Shown: positions 36,201-45,437, numbered from the stretch's first letter. The stretch: DNA of 64,000 nucleotides from Strongylocentrotus purpuratus (GCF_000002235.5 NW_022145599.1:25876879-25940878); one strand, 5' to 3'. Translations and numbers: made by a program. The notes: generated by a model from the sequence alone, not told the origin.

Positions 36201-39200
36201 CGTAGTGGTTAGACCACAAAACCATTAATGCACTCACAAAGGCATTCTGCTCTTTTGAGAAATATACCTTAAGTTAAGCTATGAAAATACTTTGAATATT
36301 TTTTGCACATAACAAATAAATAAAATAATAATATCAATAACAATATAGTTCTTTTGTACATCGAAATTTCCCTCTCCTGGCTTACAAACTATACAATCGA
36401 CTCTTACTATTGCTTGTCATGTATGCCATGTGAGAGTTACACTGCACCCGTTTACATTAATCTCTTCTGAATTAGAAACTTTAAATTCCCCCTCTTTTCA
36501 TTTTTATATATTTCATTATATAAGCTCTTAAATTGTTAGCCGTTGAGAGAATCCCATAGGCCTTTTGCAACAAAGGAAACACTTTGCCATAGGTTTGACG
36601 GATAATCTCATGAGGGCAGCGATTTAGGATAAGCGTTTGCGTTTTACAACTGTATTGTGAAAAACACTTGATTACAGTTAAAATTCGGGTATACAATTAC
36701 CACGATTTGCAAAATTAATAGGTCAATGAAAAATACAATGTATAAGTCAATTAAAATATACAATATACCAAAACCCCTAAAAATATCAATAATAATGACA
36801 ATAATAGTAATAATACAAATGATAATAATAATAATAATAATAATAATAATAGTGGGTTCTTGTATAGCGCTCATGTCAGTCAGATTTGACTTTCCTGGCG
36901 CTCCCGATTATTACCCTGGCTTTAGCACGGCTGCCATACGGCGCTCTAGCATTTCAAGGAATAAATTCCTACCAGGTACCCATTTACTTCACCTGGGTGG
37001 AGTGTGGCAGATGTAGATCAATGTCTTGCCAAAGGACATTAGTGCGGCGGCGGGACACGAACCGCGGACCTTGTGATCGACAGTCCGGCGACGTATCTAC
37101 TTGACCACAACACATCTATTAATAATAATAATAATAACAAGTTTTTCAACCGAGAGAAGTCCAAAAGCATCAGCTGTTCTCCCAGAAACCCCTGCGATGA
37201 TTATTACCCCAGCAATTGCCAGGTAATATGGTTGGAGAGTGATAAATGTGGACATTGTGTCTTGCAAAAAGACACAACACCTCTACGAAATGAATAAACC
37301 ACTGCACCACAACATAGTTACGGAGTCACAATAATGCAATTCAAAAATTCAATGTACTTAATTCATCAATGAGGGCGGTTAGATGACACAGGGGGGTGGG
37401 GGTGTTCCACTTACCGCAATTTTCTTCATCATCGCGTTGAGGGCAGTCATACCATCCGTCGCATTGATGTCTATCGAGTAGGCATATGTCGGTATCGCGA
37501 CACCGGTGAGGACACTCTATTTCTACGATAAGAAAAACAAGCAAATGTATTGATGATGTGGATGATGATGACCATGATGATAGTGAATTGTATATACTAA
37601 TGTCATACGGGATTTACATTCTGTTTTTTTTTTTGGGGGGGGTGGGAGAGGATCAAGATATAAGGAACGATTGCTTCGTCGGATTGTCCGTCTAACGTTC
37701 GGATACCATTATATTAACAACTTTACCTGCAACGATAGGTTATAAATAACTGCAAATGCTATTGGCGTATTGTATGCAGCAAAGGCTGAGTGTAGACGCA
37801 GACACTATCGAAAGTGACCCAATGGTGGTTTCTGTCAGGTGTCGGGTAGATTTTGATCTTCGAAATATCGACTCTAGGGCAATTTCAATTTTCTATTGTA
37901 CATCCCATAATTAAATGATGCACAAGACTATTGAAAATGCTATAAAAAGATTTTTCGAAAGTAGTCGTGATCGTGTCAAAGCAATATGTGTGATGACTTA
38001 GAATGTTTTGTTTCCTTCCAATACACCGCCCGGGTGCCCCCCCCCCCCACACACACACACAACCGACCTCCGGGTAACATGACCAAGAAAAGAGAATGAG
38101 AACGCACCTGGAGTCAGACAGCCAATTTCATCAGAGAAGTCGTGACAGTCGACAACCTGGTCACACCTAGCGATCACGTCAATGAACTGCCTTCCAGAAC
38201 GGCACATGAAGTCGAGTGTGTTGGTGAGACAAGCTTGAACGCACGAGTCATTAGTGCAACCACTATCTTCATAATATTAAAACAATATTAATATTTGTAT
38301 TTATTATTAAAAAAACAAGAACATGATCATCAGCAAAAAAATAACAACAGCAACAAACGTGTTAGTACATATTATACTTAATTAACAGAGATTGAATATA
38401 AAAAAGTTTTCAGTCCTTTTAATGTTTCTAGAATCAACAAGAGTAAATTGTAAATATTGGTATTTTTTCAAAAGGTCTTGTCCATGGGCTAAATCCCCCC
38501 CCCCCGCCCCACTCGGAGGGACCGCATTCGAATCCCCAAAATCTCCGATAAAGGGGCCTGTAATACACACACAATCCGGCACGTATTGGTATTGATTTTA
38601 CACACCGGAGATGGGGGGGGGAGGGGGTTCTTTCAGAGGGAGGGAACATGCATACGCGTACCCTAAATGACACTGAGTGGTGGGGGGGGGGCGAAAAATT
38701 TGTGGCTCCTGTATAACCAGGGGCGGCCGAGCGACTTCCAAAGTGGGGGGGGGGGCACCAAGAAAAAAAGTGTACTTTCTGGAGAAAAAAAAGGGAGCAC
38801 CTACAAAGGGAAATCTTAAAGCGAAAATATACCATTTTTTAAAGACATTGGTATATACCCCTACATTGTGATGACATTATGAGGGATGATTTCAATGTAT
38901 ATTCACTTTAAACACCATACAAGGTTATAAGCACATTCTCATAATGGAAGACTAAAAAAAACTTTCATAAGTAACATAAGTATATCGTATATGAATGCGT
39001 GCGAGCGTAGCGAGCGAGCTTTGGTGGAAATTGCTCTTGGTCGCGTGAAATTAGGGGCGAGTTTAATGATGAGAGGAAAAGGGGACACTTATCAGAAAAG
39101 AAAAGGAGCATGTGTCAAAGTAGAAAGAGTAATTATCAGTGCTGAAAATGGGGCAATTCTTACACCTTCAAAAAGAGGCACTCGACAGGGATGAAAAAAG

Positions 39201-42200
39201 TCAGTCATGAGATTAGGAAATGGGCATTTGTCGACGGAAAAGGGGTCCCCATCAGATTTTGATAGGGACATTTATAAGAGGCGAAAAGGGCATTTATGAA
39301 AAGGGGATAGGTCCCGTAATAAAAAGGAAAAGGGGCATGTATCATTGTTAAAAGGGAAATTATCAGAGGTGAAAAGAGGCACTAATCTCACTTAAAAGTG
39401 GGCAACGGCCAGATATAAAAAAAGGCTCTTCTGTGAATGAAAAAGGGGCACTTATAATAAAGGAAAATTTGCATTTGTTGAAAGTAAATGGGCACTAATC
39501 AGATTTTAAAGGGGCATTTATCGGAGGTGAAGGGGGCACTTATCTGAAGAGAAAATGAGTAACTTCTCGTACCTGAAAAGGGTCATTTACAATAGATGAA
39601 AAGGGGCATTTATGGGAAGGGGCAGGGACTCTTTTGTTAATGGGGACACTTTTCATGAGGAAACGGGGCACTTATTAGAAAGGTAAAGGGGCACATGTGA
39701 AAATATAAGATGCGCGTATCCGAGTTAGAATTGGGGTAGTTAAAAGGGGAAGGAGCACTTATTACAAAGGAAAAGGGGCACTTGTCACAGTAATAGAGGC
39801 ACCTCTCAAATGCAAATGAGGCAATTATCAAAGGTGAAGGGGGCACTTATCAAAAGTAAAAAAGGGCACTTCTCGTACCTGAAAAGGGGCACTTACTAAA
39901 GAAATAAAAAAAGGGCACATATGAGAATGTAAAATGGACACTTTTTGAAAAAAACGGAACTTGTCGAAGGAAAAGGGGCACGTGTGAAAATAAAAGGGCA
40001 CTTTATATCAGAGGTGAAAAGGGGAAGGGCCACTTTTACAAATTAAAAGGGGCACTTGTCAAAGTAAAAGTGGCACCATTCCTATGTAAAAAGGGGCACT
40101 TCTTACAAAGTTAAAGGAGCACTTTTCCTTTGTAAAATGGGGCACTTTTCAGGTGCTTGAAAAAGTGGGGGGGCACTGTTCCTCTCTGCCCCCCGGGAGG
40201 GCCGCCTCTGTGTATATCCATCAATAATGCAATGATTGTTAACACCTATAATTTGTTTTAAACTATAGCTAAATAGAAAATACCATTTACACGAAGCGTC
40301 CTGACTTCAAAGGCAAAACCAGGATGTAAGAGAAACCCGTCACTGCAGAAGCGAACCGTCACCACACCCTCTGGCAGTAGAAGTGACGTCAAATTACCAC
40401 TGACCAATGGGAAGGTTGTGACGTTAGTGCCGTGTGCAGTTTCGCTGCTGTGTGTCAGGGTAAGAGGATCCCAAAAATGTTCTACCTGGAGGATGTTGAC
40501 CTTAATGTGACCCTGCATAGCAAGTTTCATAAAAAATAAAATTAGGCCTACCACTCCTTTGAAATATATTCGTCGAAAAAAAAAATCTAGGAAAATAACC
40601 AAAACTTAAAATGGAATTCTTTTACCCTCTTCGATGTATCATGAACTTTTTGATACACTTAAGAACTTTTTTTGATGACAAGGTCATGTTTGAAAATACT
40701 TCACCCATCATTCTGTTATTGATAGCACAACGATTAAAACATTTCTTCGTATATTTTAACCCAGTAGGTGCTATTGCTCCGAATTTATGTATATATGTAT
40801 GAATGTATTTATTTGTTTAGTTTTGTTTTCTTTTAGGGTATGTGCTTCGTACAACATGCAATTTTGGTGCCAATTATTGGCGTATCCACACCCTGACCTC
40901 TGGAGGGCCAAAACATCTAAACTGGCTATACGTACCCTATGGTTCAGCAAGTAAATATTTTTCTGAGGCGCCCTGGTTTGCATTAGGGGATATCGTGGCC
41001 CTAACACGTTTATCTTGATATAAAGCTGGAATAGATTGGTTGGAATCTTTAGAATCCAATACAAAGCAACATAGCAGTTTGTGCGAACAAGCACTTAAGA
41101 GTAAGAGTTACTCATCCATAATAATTTGTTTTTAATAACCTTTTCTGGTAATCGAAAATCTGTCAGGGCCCCTTACCCCGCCTTCAAATATACAAGTCTC
41201 TAGAGGTGCCCATAATGTCGACAACATCGTTTTCTTTTGATAGACCTACCATTGCGCCAGGGGGTATGTCGAAGCTCCATTCTCGCCAAGTCTTCGGTGG
41301 GTAATGATCAGGAAAGTCTGGTGACACCAGGGTTGTCAGATAGTCCTCCATGACCTCACATTCACATGATGCCTTGACCTGCGTAGCTCCTGTAACTTGA
41401 TATTTATTTGTTTATTTAATGATTTATTTATATATCTGTTTGTTTATTTATTCAGTCATCTAATATCTTTGTAGATTTACTTTAGACGGTTAGAAAATTG
41501 TCAAGACAATGGCGCTCTCGCTGTATGACTAAAATGTCATTTATTTTCCTAAATGTATTACTCGAAAAGGTCTTTTGTTTTTTAGAGGAACTGTAATAAT
41601 ATGCTATCCATAATATCCTTTGAGTTGTGCCAAAGGGAGAAGGCTTAGGAGAAAACAGAAATTAAAAATATTTGTGTACATGACAAATGGAAAAGTTGTC
41701 CGTGACTACGTCACAATGCACTAACCAAATTGCTAATTTGAGAATCTCATAGATTTGTTGATTTATATCCTTCATATCAAAGGTACGATTTCTTTCAAGG
41801 TTTTGCCTTTCTGTTTCAATCTCTTATTTTTCTGCTTCATACAAACGAACTCATGTAATACAAAGGTTAGATTGCTTTTTAAATGTGCCTATAAAATGAT
41901 TTCAAGCAAATACTCCATGCGAAATCAACATAGGTTTACATTATTACAAACAATGAACTGTAAAGATAAAAAGCAAAATTGTAGCATTTAACAGGAAGAA
42001 AATACAGATAAAGTAAAAAAGAACAAGACAATGTAAAGAAAAAGAGTGACGCATTGAAGAAGAAAATCCATTCAAATTACAAATGATACAATCGTAAACA
42101 TGTGTAAAAGAACTTAGAGGGGATGTATTCCATACGATGCAGACTTGTTGTGTCGTATTAATCCTTATCCTTCGATATCATGATGTCGTTCTTCGTTAGT

Positions 42201-43454
42201 TCATGATTTCATATAAGGATGATTTTTCGGAAGGTTCATAATTTAAAAATTATGAAGGGAGGTTCGCAGCTCCGAAAGGAAAATCGGGTTCATACTGCTG
42301 CTGGTTCATATTTTCACATTTAAAAAAAAAAACCCATTGAATATTTTAACCTGAATATTGCGCCATGTAAATGACGTAAATCATCATCAGCATTATCAGC
42401 ATTTTCCAAATTATAGAACCTTCTAAAAAGTGAAGCGTATTTCATTTTCGGAATTTCAAACGCTCTTTTATAGTTTCGGAAATATGAACATTCCGAATAA
42501 TCAACTTGATATTTTTTCCGGATTTACGATCCTTTGGGTAAACCATGGACCTATAACGGATGGACATTCGACGTGATTTTTTCTTTGATCCAATGAGAGT
42601 CACCGCCTTCTGATTGTGTGCATCTTAATGAGAACATTCAGCTGTTTTAACAATAACGACTGCAATAGCATTTTCGGTCATTGACAAAGGAGCAGTTTTC
42701 CTCTCTTGGGCTTTGTTTGGATGGTGTGCTCTGTAAGGGTTTGTCTTAAATAAAAACATCCCCAATGGGGAACAGCAAAGTTGAAAAGCGGACGATTTGG
42801 GGGATATGAAATGTATTATTAATGATTCGCACACTTTCGCATACACCCATGACCTTATAAAACAATTACAAGGCCATGATTTTTATAAGCCATGAACGTT
42901 GCAACTTTGGAATATTATGAGGAAATTGGGGGAAACAGGATTTTAAATCACAACCAATCCAAATATAACCTCTTTCTTGTAATATCAACATGTTTTTCTA
43001 AATAAAATACAGTACACGGAACAACATTTTCTGATTATAAACCAGAACTGCACATCGACTTCCCATAATTTAAGCGATGTATTATCTTCTGCGCATGTAG
43101 ATTAACATGCGTAAAATCACTCTCTTGATTCTTTCCCGGCTTATTGGTGACCCTCATGGGATCAAAGTGAAGAAAAATGTACGGAATGTTATTGAGACGA
43201 CATTGACGGAGACAACCACAAGGAATTCGTTAACGACGAATGTCCATCCGTGATATGTCCATGCCTAGATATAAGGGAATTTAAAACAGATCGACACGAA
43301 AACAAGGCATGTCCGAAGAAAATCAAGAGAAAAAAAACAGATAAATTATTGTGACAATGTTAATAAATCGCCGTCAATGGTTTTCAAATGTCGTCTTACC
43401 TTGATGTAAAAGAATTTGAAGCAGAAGGACGCCGGATATCATCTGAAGTCGCAT
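26165..43454 (-). CDS. CUB-LDLa-LRR-7TM receptor (LGR/relaxin-receptor or GRL101-like), 14 exons
   Basis: This is a predicted cell-surface G-protein-coupled receptor with a large modular ectodomain. Coding exons, 5' to 3', are 43454-43400, 41389-41250, 40512-40284, 38266-38108, 37522-37415, 36123-35955, 32570-32502, 32172-32101, 31957-31886, 31017-30946, 30473-30399, 29743-29669, 28028-27951 and 27221-26165. Each junction has AG/GT and matching phase, giving about 809 codons. Domains in order are signal peptide (1-18), CUB (about 26-138), LDLa-like (148-191), LDLa (198-229), cysteine-containing LRR cap (231-286), LRRs (287-457) and hinge plus 7TM (458-809). LDLa, LRR and 7TM in this order are typical of relaxin receptors and snail GRL101; the N-terminal CUB is unusual. 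The ligand is unknown. No disabling change was seen. The tail after NPYLY is very short, so a further 3' exon is possible. A decayed paralogue lies immediately upstream on the same strand. Confidence 0.85.
27951..28028 (-). CDS. Receptor exon 13: last LRR and start of hinge
   Basis: This 78-nt phase 2-2 exon encodes a degenerate last repeat, SLSPKPIPLYPEIFEGL, before the hinge. The acceptor is ACACAG and the donor GTAAGT. It is followed on its 3' side by a (GA)n tract, also present in the pseudogene copy. Confidence 0.82.
28943..29398. mobile_element. Foldback element built of GGACAATTACCCC repeats
   Basis: The left half is a series of AGGACAATTACCCC-type units and the right half the inverse GGGGTAATTGTCC-type series, with outer tips AGGACAATTACCCCCTG and CAGGGGGTAATTGTCCT. 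A shortened version of only about 110 bp sits at the same place in the pseudogene copy (45085-45190), so the insertion predates the duplication. Confidence 0.75.
29669..29743 (-). CDS. Receptor exon 12: leucine-rich repeat
   Basis: This 75-nt phase 2-2 exon encodes ILKGNQLTSINASLFYGI, an LRR with an NAS sequon. The acceptor is TTTTAG and the donor GTAAGT. The matching pseudogene exon (45363-45437) is still open. Confidence 0.85.
30399..30473 (-). CDS. Receptor exon 11: leucine-rich repeat
   Basis: This 75-nt phase 2-2 exon encodes NLKNNSITDFRPGTFKDI, an LRR of 25 residues. The acceptor is CTACAG and the donor GTAAGT. It contains a possible N-glycosylation site (NNS). Confidence 0.85.
30946..31017 (-). 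CDS. Receptor exon 10: leucine-rich repeat
   Basis: This 72-nt phase 2-2 exon encodes a repeat containing TLTSNHVTRFEDGCFQDL. The acceptor is TTTCAG and the donor GTACGA. It joins exon 9 in phase, which is why the weak LRR-like stretch near 31.2 kb was left out. Confidence 0.82.
31370..31870. repeat. ATT-rich microsatellites in an LRR intron
   Basis: (ATT)n-type tracts at about 31380-31480 and 31640-31860. The ORFs here are repeat translations. Confidence 0.6.
31886..31957 (-). CDS. Receptor exon 9: leucine-rich repeat
   Basis: This 72-nt phase 2-2 exon encodes ELENNRLTVLGEGLFRNL, a textbook LRR with asparagine at the turn. The acceptor is ATCAG and the donor GTGAGT. In the pseudogene the same exon has an internal TAG and a lost donor. 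Confidence 0.88.
32101..32172 (-). CDS. Receptor exon 8: leucine-rich repeat
   Basis: This 72-nt phase 2-2 exon encodes a repeat containing YLASCELTYLPPGVFDGL. The acceptor is TTTCAG and the donor GTAGGT. The G+V+FDGL pattern is a typical LRR back half. Confidence 0.85.
32502..32570 (-). CDS. Receptor exon 7: leucine-rich repeat
   Basis: This 69-nt phase 2-2 exon encodes one repeat beginning NMIGIPLTLEVESFKGL. Phase 2 boundaries and one repeat per exon are the standard LGR layout. The acceptor is TTGTAG and the donor GTAAGT. The left-edge copy of this exon (349-416) lacks one base. Confidence 0.8.
33517..33831. repeat. Direct repeat of about 85 bp, 229 bp apart
   Basis: GAAAATCATTGAATTGCGAT...CACTATTCATGTTATT occurs at 33517-33600 and 33746-33829. 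One copy is present in the pseudogene intron at about 48960-49040. Confidence 0.7.
33840..35220. other. No gene recognised (receptor intron 6)
   Basis: A GTGGCGTAGCGTGGACTC stretch with a G run near 33862 resembles a transposon end. The rest is AT-rich without recognised features. Confidence 0.4.
35225..35348 (+). mobile_element. LINE reverse-transcriptase fragment
   Basis: The plus strand encodes TPIFKRGDNQLVNNYRSMSS followed by LTSLSKVLEK, the conserved N-terminal part of non-LTR reverse transcriptases (usual pattern P(I/L)FKKGD...NYRPISL...). Only this short piece remains, inside a receptor intron. Confidence 0.7.
35955..36123 (-). CDS. Receptor exon 6: cysteine-containing cap before the LRRs
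   Basis: This 169-nt exon runs from phase 1 to phase 2. It encodes KCPDGYVCGEAPF, then TNFCEERDWQPFW, an NAT sequon and a final NKAVIL strand that leads into the first LRR. The three cysteines and the position suggest an LRR N-terminal cap or linker; I do not recognise a named domain. The donor is GTAAGA. A near-identical exon lies in the pseudogene copy at 49221-49389. Confidence 0.8.
36846..37105 (-). mobile_element. tRNA-derived SINE with LINE-like tail, intact copy only
   Basis: Minus-strand order: tRNA-like head with GGTCAAGTAGATACG and CGCGGTTCGTGTCCC, body with CTTTGGCAAGACATTGATCT, then GAGCGCTATACAAGAACC and an (ATT)n tail. The paralogous intron has no SINE between AATAATAC and the (AAT)-rich junction, so it inserted after the duplication. 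The tail motif resembles the LINE 3' end at 63890-64000. Confidence 0.75.
37140..37312 (-). repeat. Older SINE remnant shared by both receptor copies
   Basis: Decayed tRNA-type SINE features (GTTGTGGTGCAGTGG and GTCTTTTTGCAAGACACAAT on the minus strand). The corresponding sequence in the pseudogene is 57062-57275, so it predates the duplication. Confidence 0.55.
37415..37522 (-). CDS. Receptor exon 5: LDLa module 2
   Basis: This 108-nt phase 1-1 exon encodes a compact LDL-receptor class A module. Six cysteines lie in CPHRC, DIC, HQC, DGWYDC and ENC, and the acidic cluster QRDDEENC supplies the usual calcium ligands. Acceptor GTAG and donor GTAAGT are good. In relaxin receptors an LDLa module is needed for signalling; whether this applies here is inference. 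Confidence 0.9.
38108..38266 (-). CDS. Receptor exon 4: LDLa-like module 1
   Basis: This symmetric phase 1-1 exon of 159 nt has six cysteines in LDL-receptor class A spacing, ending with CDQVVDCHDFSDEIGC. The calcium-cage acidic residues are only partly canonical (HDFSDE instead of DGSDE). Acceptor AAG precedes ATAGTGG and the donor is GTGCGT. The same exon in the upstream pseudogene has lost its third cysteine. Confidence 0.85.
38718..40210. mobile_element. 1.49-kb hAT-like element with GGGGCACTT array, intact copy only
   Basis: Tips CAGGGGCGGCCGAG and the inverse of CAGAGGCGGCCC. Flanks TGTATAAC and TGTATATC are an 8-bp duplication with one mismatch, and the pseudogene has the empty site (CCTGTACAACCATCAAT). 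The interior (about 38990-40170) is a degenerate array of AAAAGGGGCACTT-like units of about 20-30 bp. No transposase frame is seen. Confidence 0.8.
40284..40512 (-). CDS. Receptor exon 3: C-terminal half of CUB domain
   Basis: This 229-nt exon runs from phase 0 to phase 1. It encodes the GHIKVNILQVEHFWDPLTL strands, a possible N-glycosylation NVT, and the closing CUB segment containing RFCSDGF and GFAFEVRTL. The donor is GTATTT. It abuts a 1.5 kb hAT-like insertion in the next intron, which begins about 75 bp beyond its 3' end. Confidence 0.85.
40936..41025 (-). CDS. Possible extra 90-nt exon inside the CUB domain
   Basis: An open phase-0 segment of exactly 30 codons has an acceptor (TTCCAG) and a donor (GTACGT), and begins LYIKINVLGPRYPL. 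Its first residues resemble the start of the next CUB exon (GHIKVNIL), so it may be a duplicated exon start or an optional cassette. Splicing without it gives a standard CUB length, so it was left out of the main model. In the pseudogene the segment is 88 nt and out of frame. Confidence 0.3.
41250..41389 (-). CDS. Receptor exon 2: N-terminal half of CUB domain
   Basis: This 140-nt exon runs from phase 1 to phase 0. It encodes a cysteine pair (ASCECEV) followed by LVSPDFPDHYPP and a REWSFDIPPGAM strand, the usual first half of a CUB beta-sandwich. The acceptor is TTACAG and the donor GTAGGT. The pseudogene exon at 62493-62632 has the same length and boundaries. Confidence 0.85.
41400..42540. 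other. Receptor intron 1, proximal part; no other gene recognised
   Basis: About 41400-41900 aligns with 62640-63455 upstream of the pseudogene CUB exon. The ORF at 41755-41991 is shared intron sequence without motifs. Confidence 0.5.
42544..43263. mobile_element. 720-bp MITE with 27-bp terminal inverted repeats
   Basis: CATGGACCTATAACGGATGG and the inverse CATGGACATATCACGGATGG, each continued by ACATTCG, differ at two positions. It lies in intron 1 just upstream of the CUB exons. No target duplication is evident. Confidence 0.75.
43400..43454 (-). CDS. Receptor exon 1: start codon and signal peptide
   Basis: ATG at 43454-43452 begins 18 codons (MRLQMISGVLLLQILLHQ) that read as a signal peptide: a basic residue near the start, then a leucine-rich core. 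A consensus donor (GTAAGA) follows after one extra base, giving phase 1. That fits the phase-1 start of the next exon and makes a glycine at the junction. The start was chosen because it is the only methionine that gives a signal peptide in frame with the CUB exon. The equivalent exon of the upstream pseudogene is not in the window. Confidence 0.75.
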
Positions 43455-43499
43455 GTTCAGTGTTCTCTGTATAGACCCACATCAACAGTACCTGATGTG

Positions 43500-44070
43500 A
43501 AATAAATGTGACGTGAATGCAAAAATCACTTCTGTCCTGGACTGTGTATGGTTTAAAAATATTGCTTTATGCCGAATAAATATATATGAGTTCCTGGAGA
43601 TTTTCTGTTCGCTGATTGGTTCGCTGCTTCGCTTCATTAGCTGCTAAAATGCGAATCTTTCCTACTTCGCTGCCCGCTATTGAAATATGTTTTGCTTCAT
43701 CCCGAATGGAAGTAATTATATGATGTTCCTGGACGTCTTCTATACCCTTATTAGTTCGCTATTTTCCTTCTTTTGGTATACCAAATGCGAATGACGCTCT
43801 CCTCCTTCAATGTGTGCGTCTTATCATATTTTTTCCTTATCCCGTTTAAGATTATGTATGTTACTTGACGCGTTCTTTACAATGACTTGATTCGCTGATC
43901 TGCTTGTTTAGCTGCAAAAATCCGAAAAAAAACAATTTCTCTTAGCTACGTGCAGTTGAAAAATCCCTGCTAAACACCCTTAAAGGGTTTAGTTAGTCCA
44001 TTGATTTAAGGAAAGCTCAAAATATTGTGTCAATCTGTATTCAAACAATGATGATCATCTCATAAAAATC
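43500..44070. other. Boundary between the two receptor copies
   Basis: Contains the 5' flank of the intact gene and, from about 43965, sequence homologous to the 3' flank of that gene (24583 on). It is the tandem-duplication junction region. No coding exon recognised. Confidence 0.6.
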
Positions 44071-44328
44071 GGGTAATTCTGACACATTGAACACCTAGAA
44101 AATGATATTTTACGAAGAGAAAATAATTGTACGATCACAAAATAGGAATTCTACGAATCAAAATAAATCTTCGATTTAACATGCATTTTCACTTCATAAA
44201 TCATGCAGTATAATTCAGCCTTCATGCTCTGTATGTAAATTCTTAGTACCATAAATACAAGTTAAATTGTACATGGCTGGGTTTGATCATTTTCTTTTCA
44301 AGCGTTAACCCAAATGCAAACCCTTTAT

Positions 44329-44367
<39 letters not shown>

Positions 44368-44418
44368 AGACAGATATGATATACAGAATGAAGAAGACAA
44401 AACAAAATTTTGACTTAC

Positions 44419-44496
44419 ATAGCAATTAAACTGTCCAGGCCTTCAAAGATTTCAGGATAAAGTGGGATAGATTTGGGGCTCAAGGATGTTTTGCCT
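44419..44496 (-). pseudogene. Pseudogene exon: last LRR, with no 7TM exon after it
   Basis: Open, 78 nt, SLSPKSIPLYPEIFEGL, with acceptor ACACAG and donor GTAAGT kept. The next downstream coding sequence on this strand is exon 1 of the intact gene. Confidence 0.82.
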
Positions 44497-44668
44497 CTGT
44501 GTAATGAAACAATAAGTTTAAAAAAAATAGCCCAAAATATGAATTGTGACAACAACCAGATGACAGATGAGCGCAGATGACCGCCGATCTCGATTGTAGG
44601 CCTAGATCGACATGTAATCTCCGATTTTTTAGTTTCTAAACCTTATTTTATTTCCAAATAAGGTAAAA

Positions 44669-44797
44669 ATGGCTGAAGAGACTCTTCCTAGATTTGAAGT
44701 TCTTGATGATGATCAATTACAAGACAAGATTAATTCTGCGGACAGCAAGAACACCAAAAGTTCCGTGAAATTCTCTGTAAAAATATTCGAAGACTAG
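44669..44797 (+). pseudogene. Fragment resembling the N-terminus of a Crypton-type recombinase protein
   Basis: ATG begins MAEETLPRFEVLDDDQLQDK, then INSADSKNTKSSVKFSVKIF and a stop. The pattern (acidic start, D.KNTK...V..F) recalls the N-terminal region of Crypton/DUF3504-related proteins. Only 42 codons are open. It lies in a stretch absent from the intact receptor copy. Confidence 0.45.
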
Positions 44798-44906
44798 GTC
44801 TACCTGCAAGTTTTCAACACATACCTCGATAGCGTAAACAAACTTGATTACCATGATTAGTAAGTCGCACATGTATTCTATGACCCTTTTTATGGTATAT
44901 AAAAAA

Positions 44907-45016
44907 TATAATGACTGCTTTAATATTCAAGGAATAGTTCTTTTATGGGCTCTCGGGGGTCCCCTTTGAGCCTATAATACAACTATTCCTCTAATAACAG
45001 TCACTATATCTTTATT
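44907..45016. repeat. Imperfect hairpin
   Basis: ATAATGACTG...GGAATAGTTCTTTTATGGGCTC pairs with GAGCCTATAATACAACTATTCC...CAGTCACTAT around GGGGGTCCCC. It adjoins the Crypton-like fragment and may be one end of that element. Confidence 0.6.
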
Positions 45017-45362
45017 ATAACGCATTTTCTGCTTTTTACGATTTTAATAACACGGTCGCAACTACTTTCGTAAAAGTAATACCATCAATGGGTTATAGGA
45101 CAATAACCCCCTGTACAATCACACCAGGATGATTACCAGCGGACAATGACCCCCTATATAAGACTATTACTCCTCCCCCAGGACAATGTTAAATTTAGAA
45201 AGTCCCCGAGAATTATGGATGCATTGAAAAATAATAAAACAAAAATCAATATCACTAAGGCTTCAGTCCATCTAATATCGTGTAAAACATGATAATAATT
45301 AGAGAAAAAAAATGGGTGCAACAGAGCTTTAAAGTTTCAATTAAAAAGTCGATATTACTTAC

Positions 45363-45437
45363 GCCCGTAGCAATTCTGTTTCGATCCCGTAGAACAGAGA
45401 AGCGTTTATTGATGTTAATTGGTTCCACTTCAAGATT
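45363..45437 (-). pseudogene. Pseudogene exon: LRR (intact exon 12 equivalent)
   Basis: Open, 75 nt, ILKWNQLTSINASLFYGI, splice sites kept. Confidence 0.8.
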
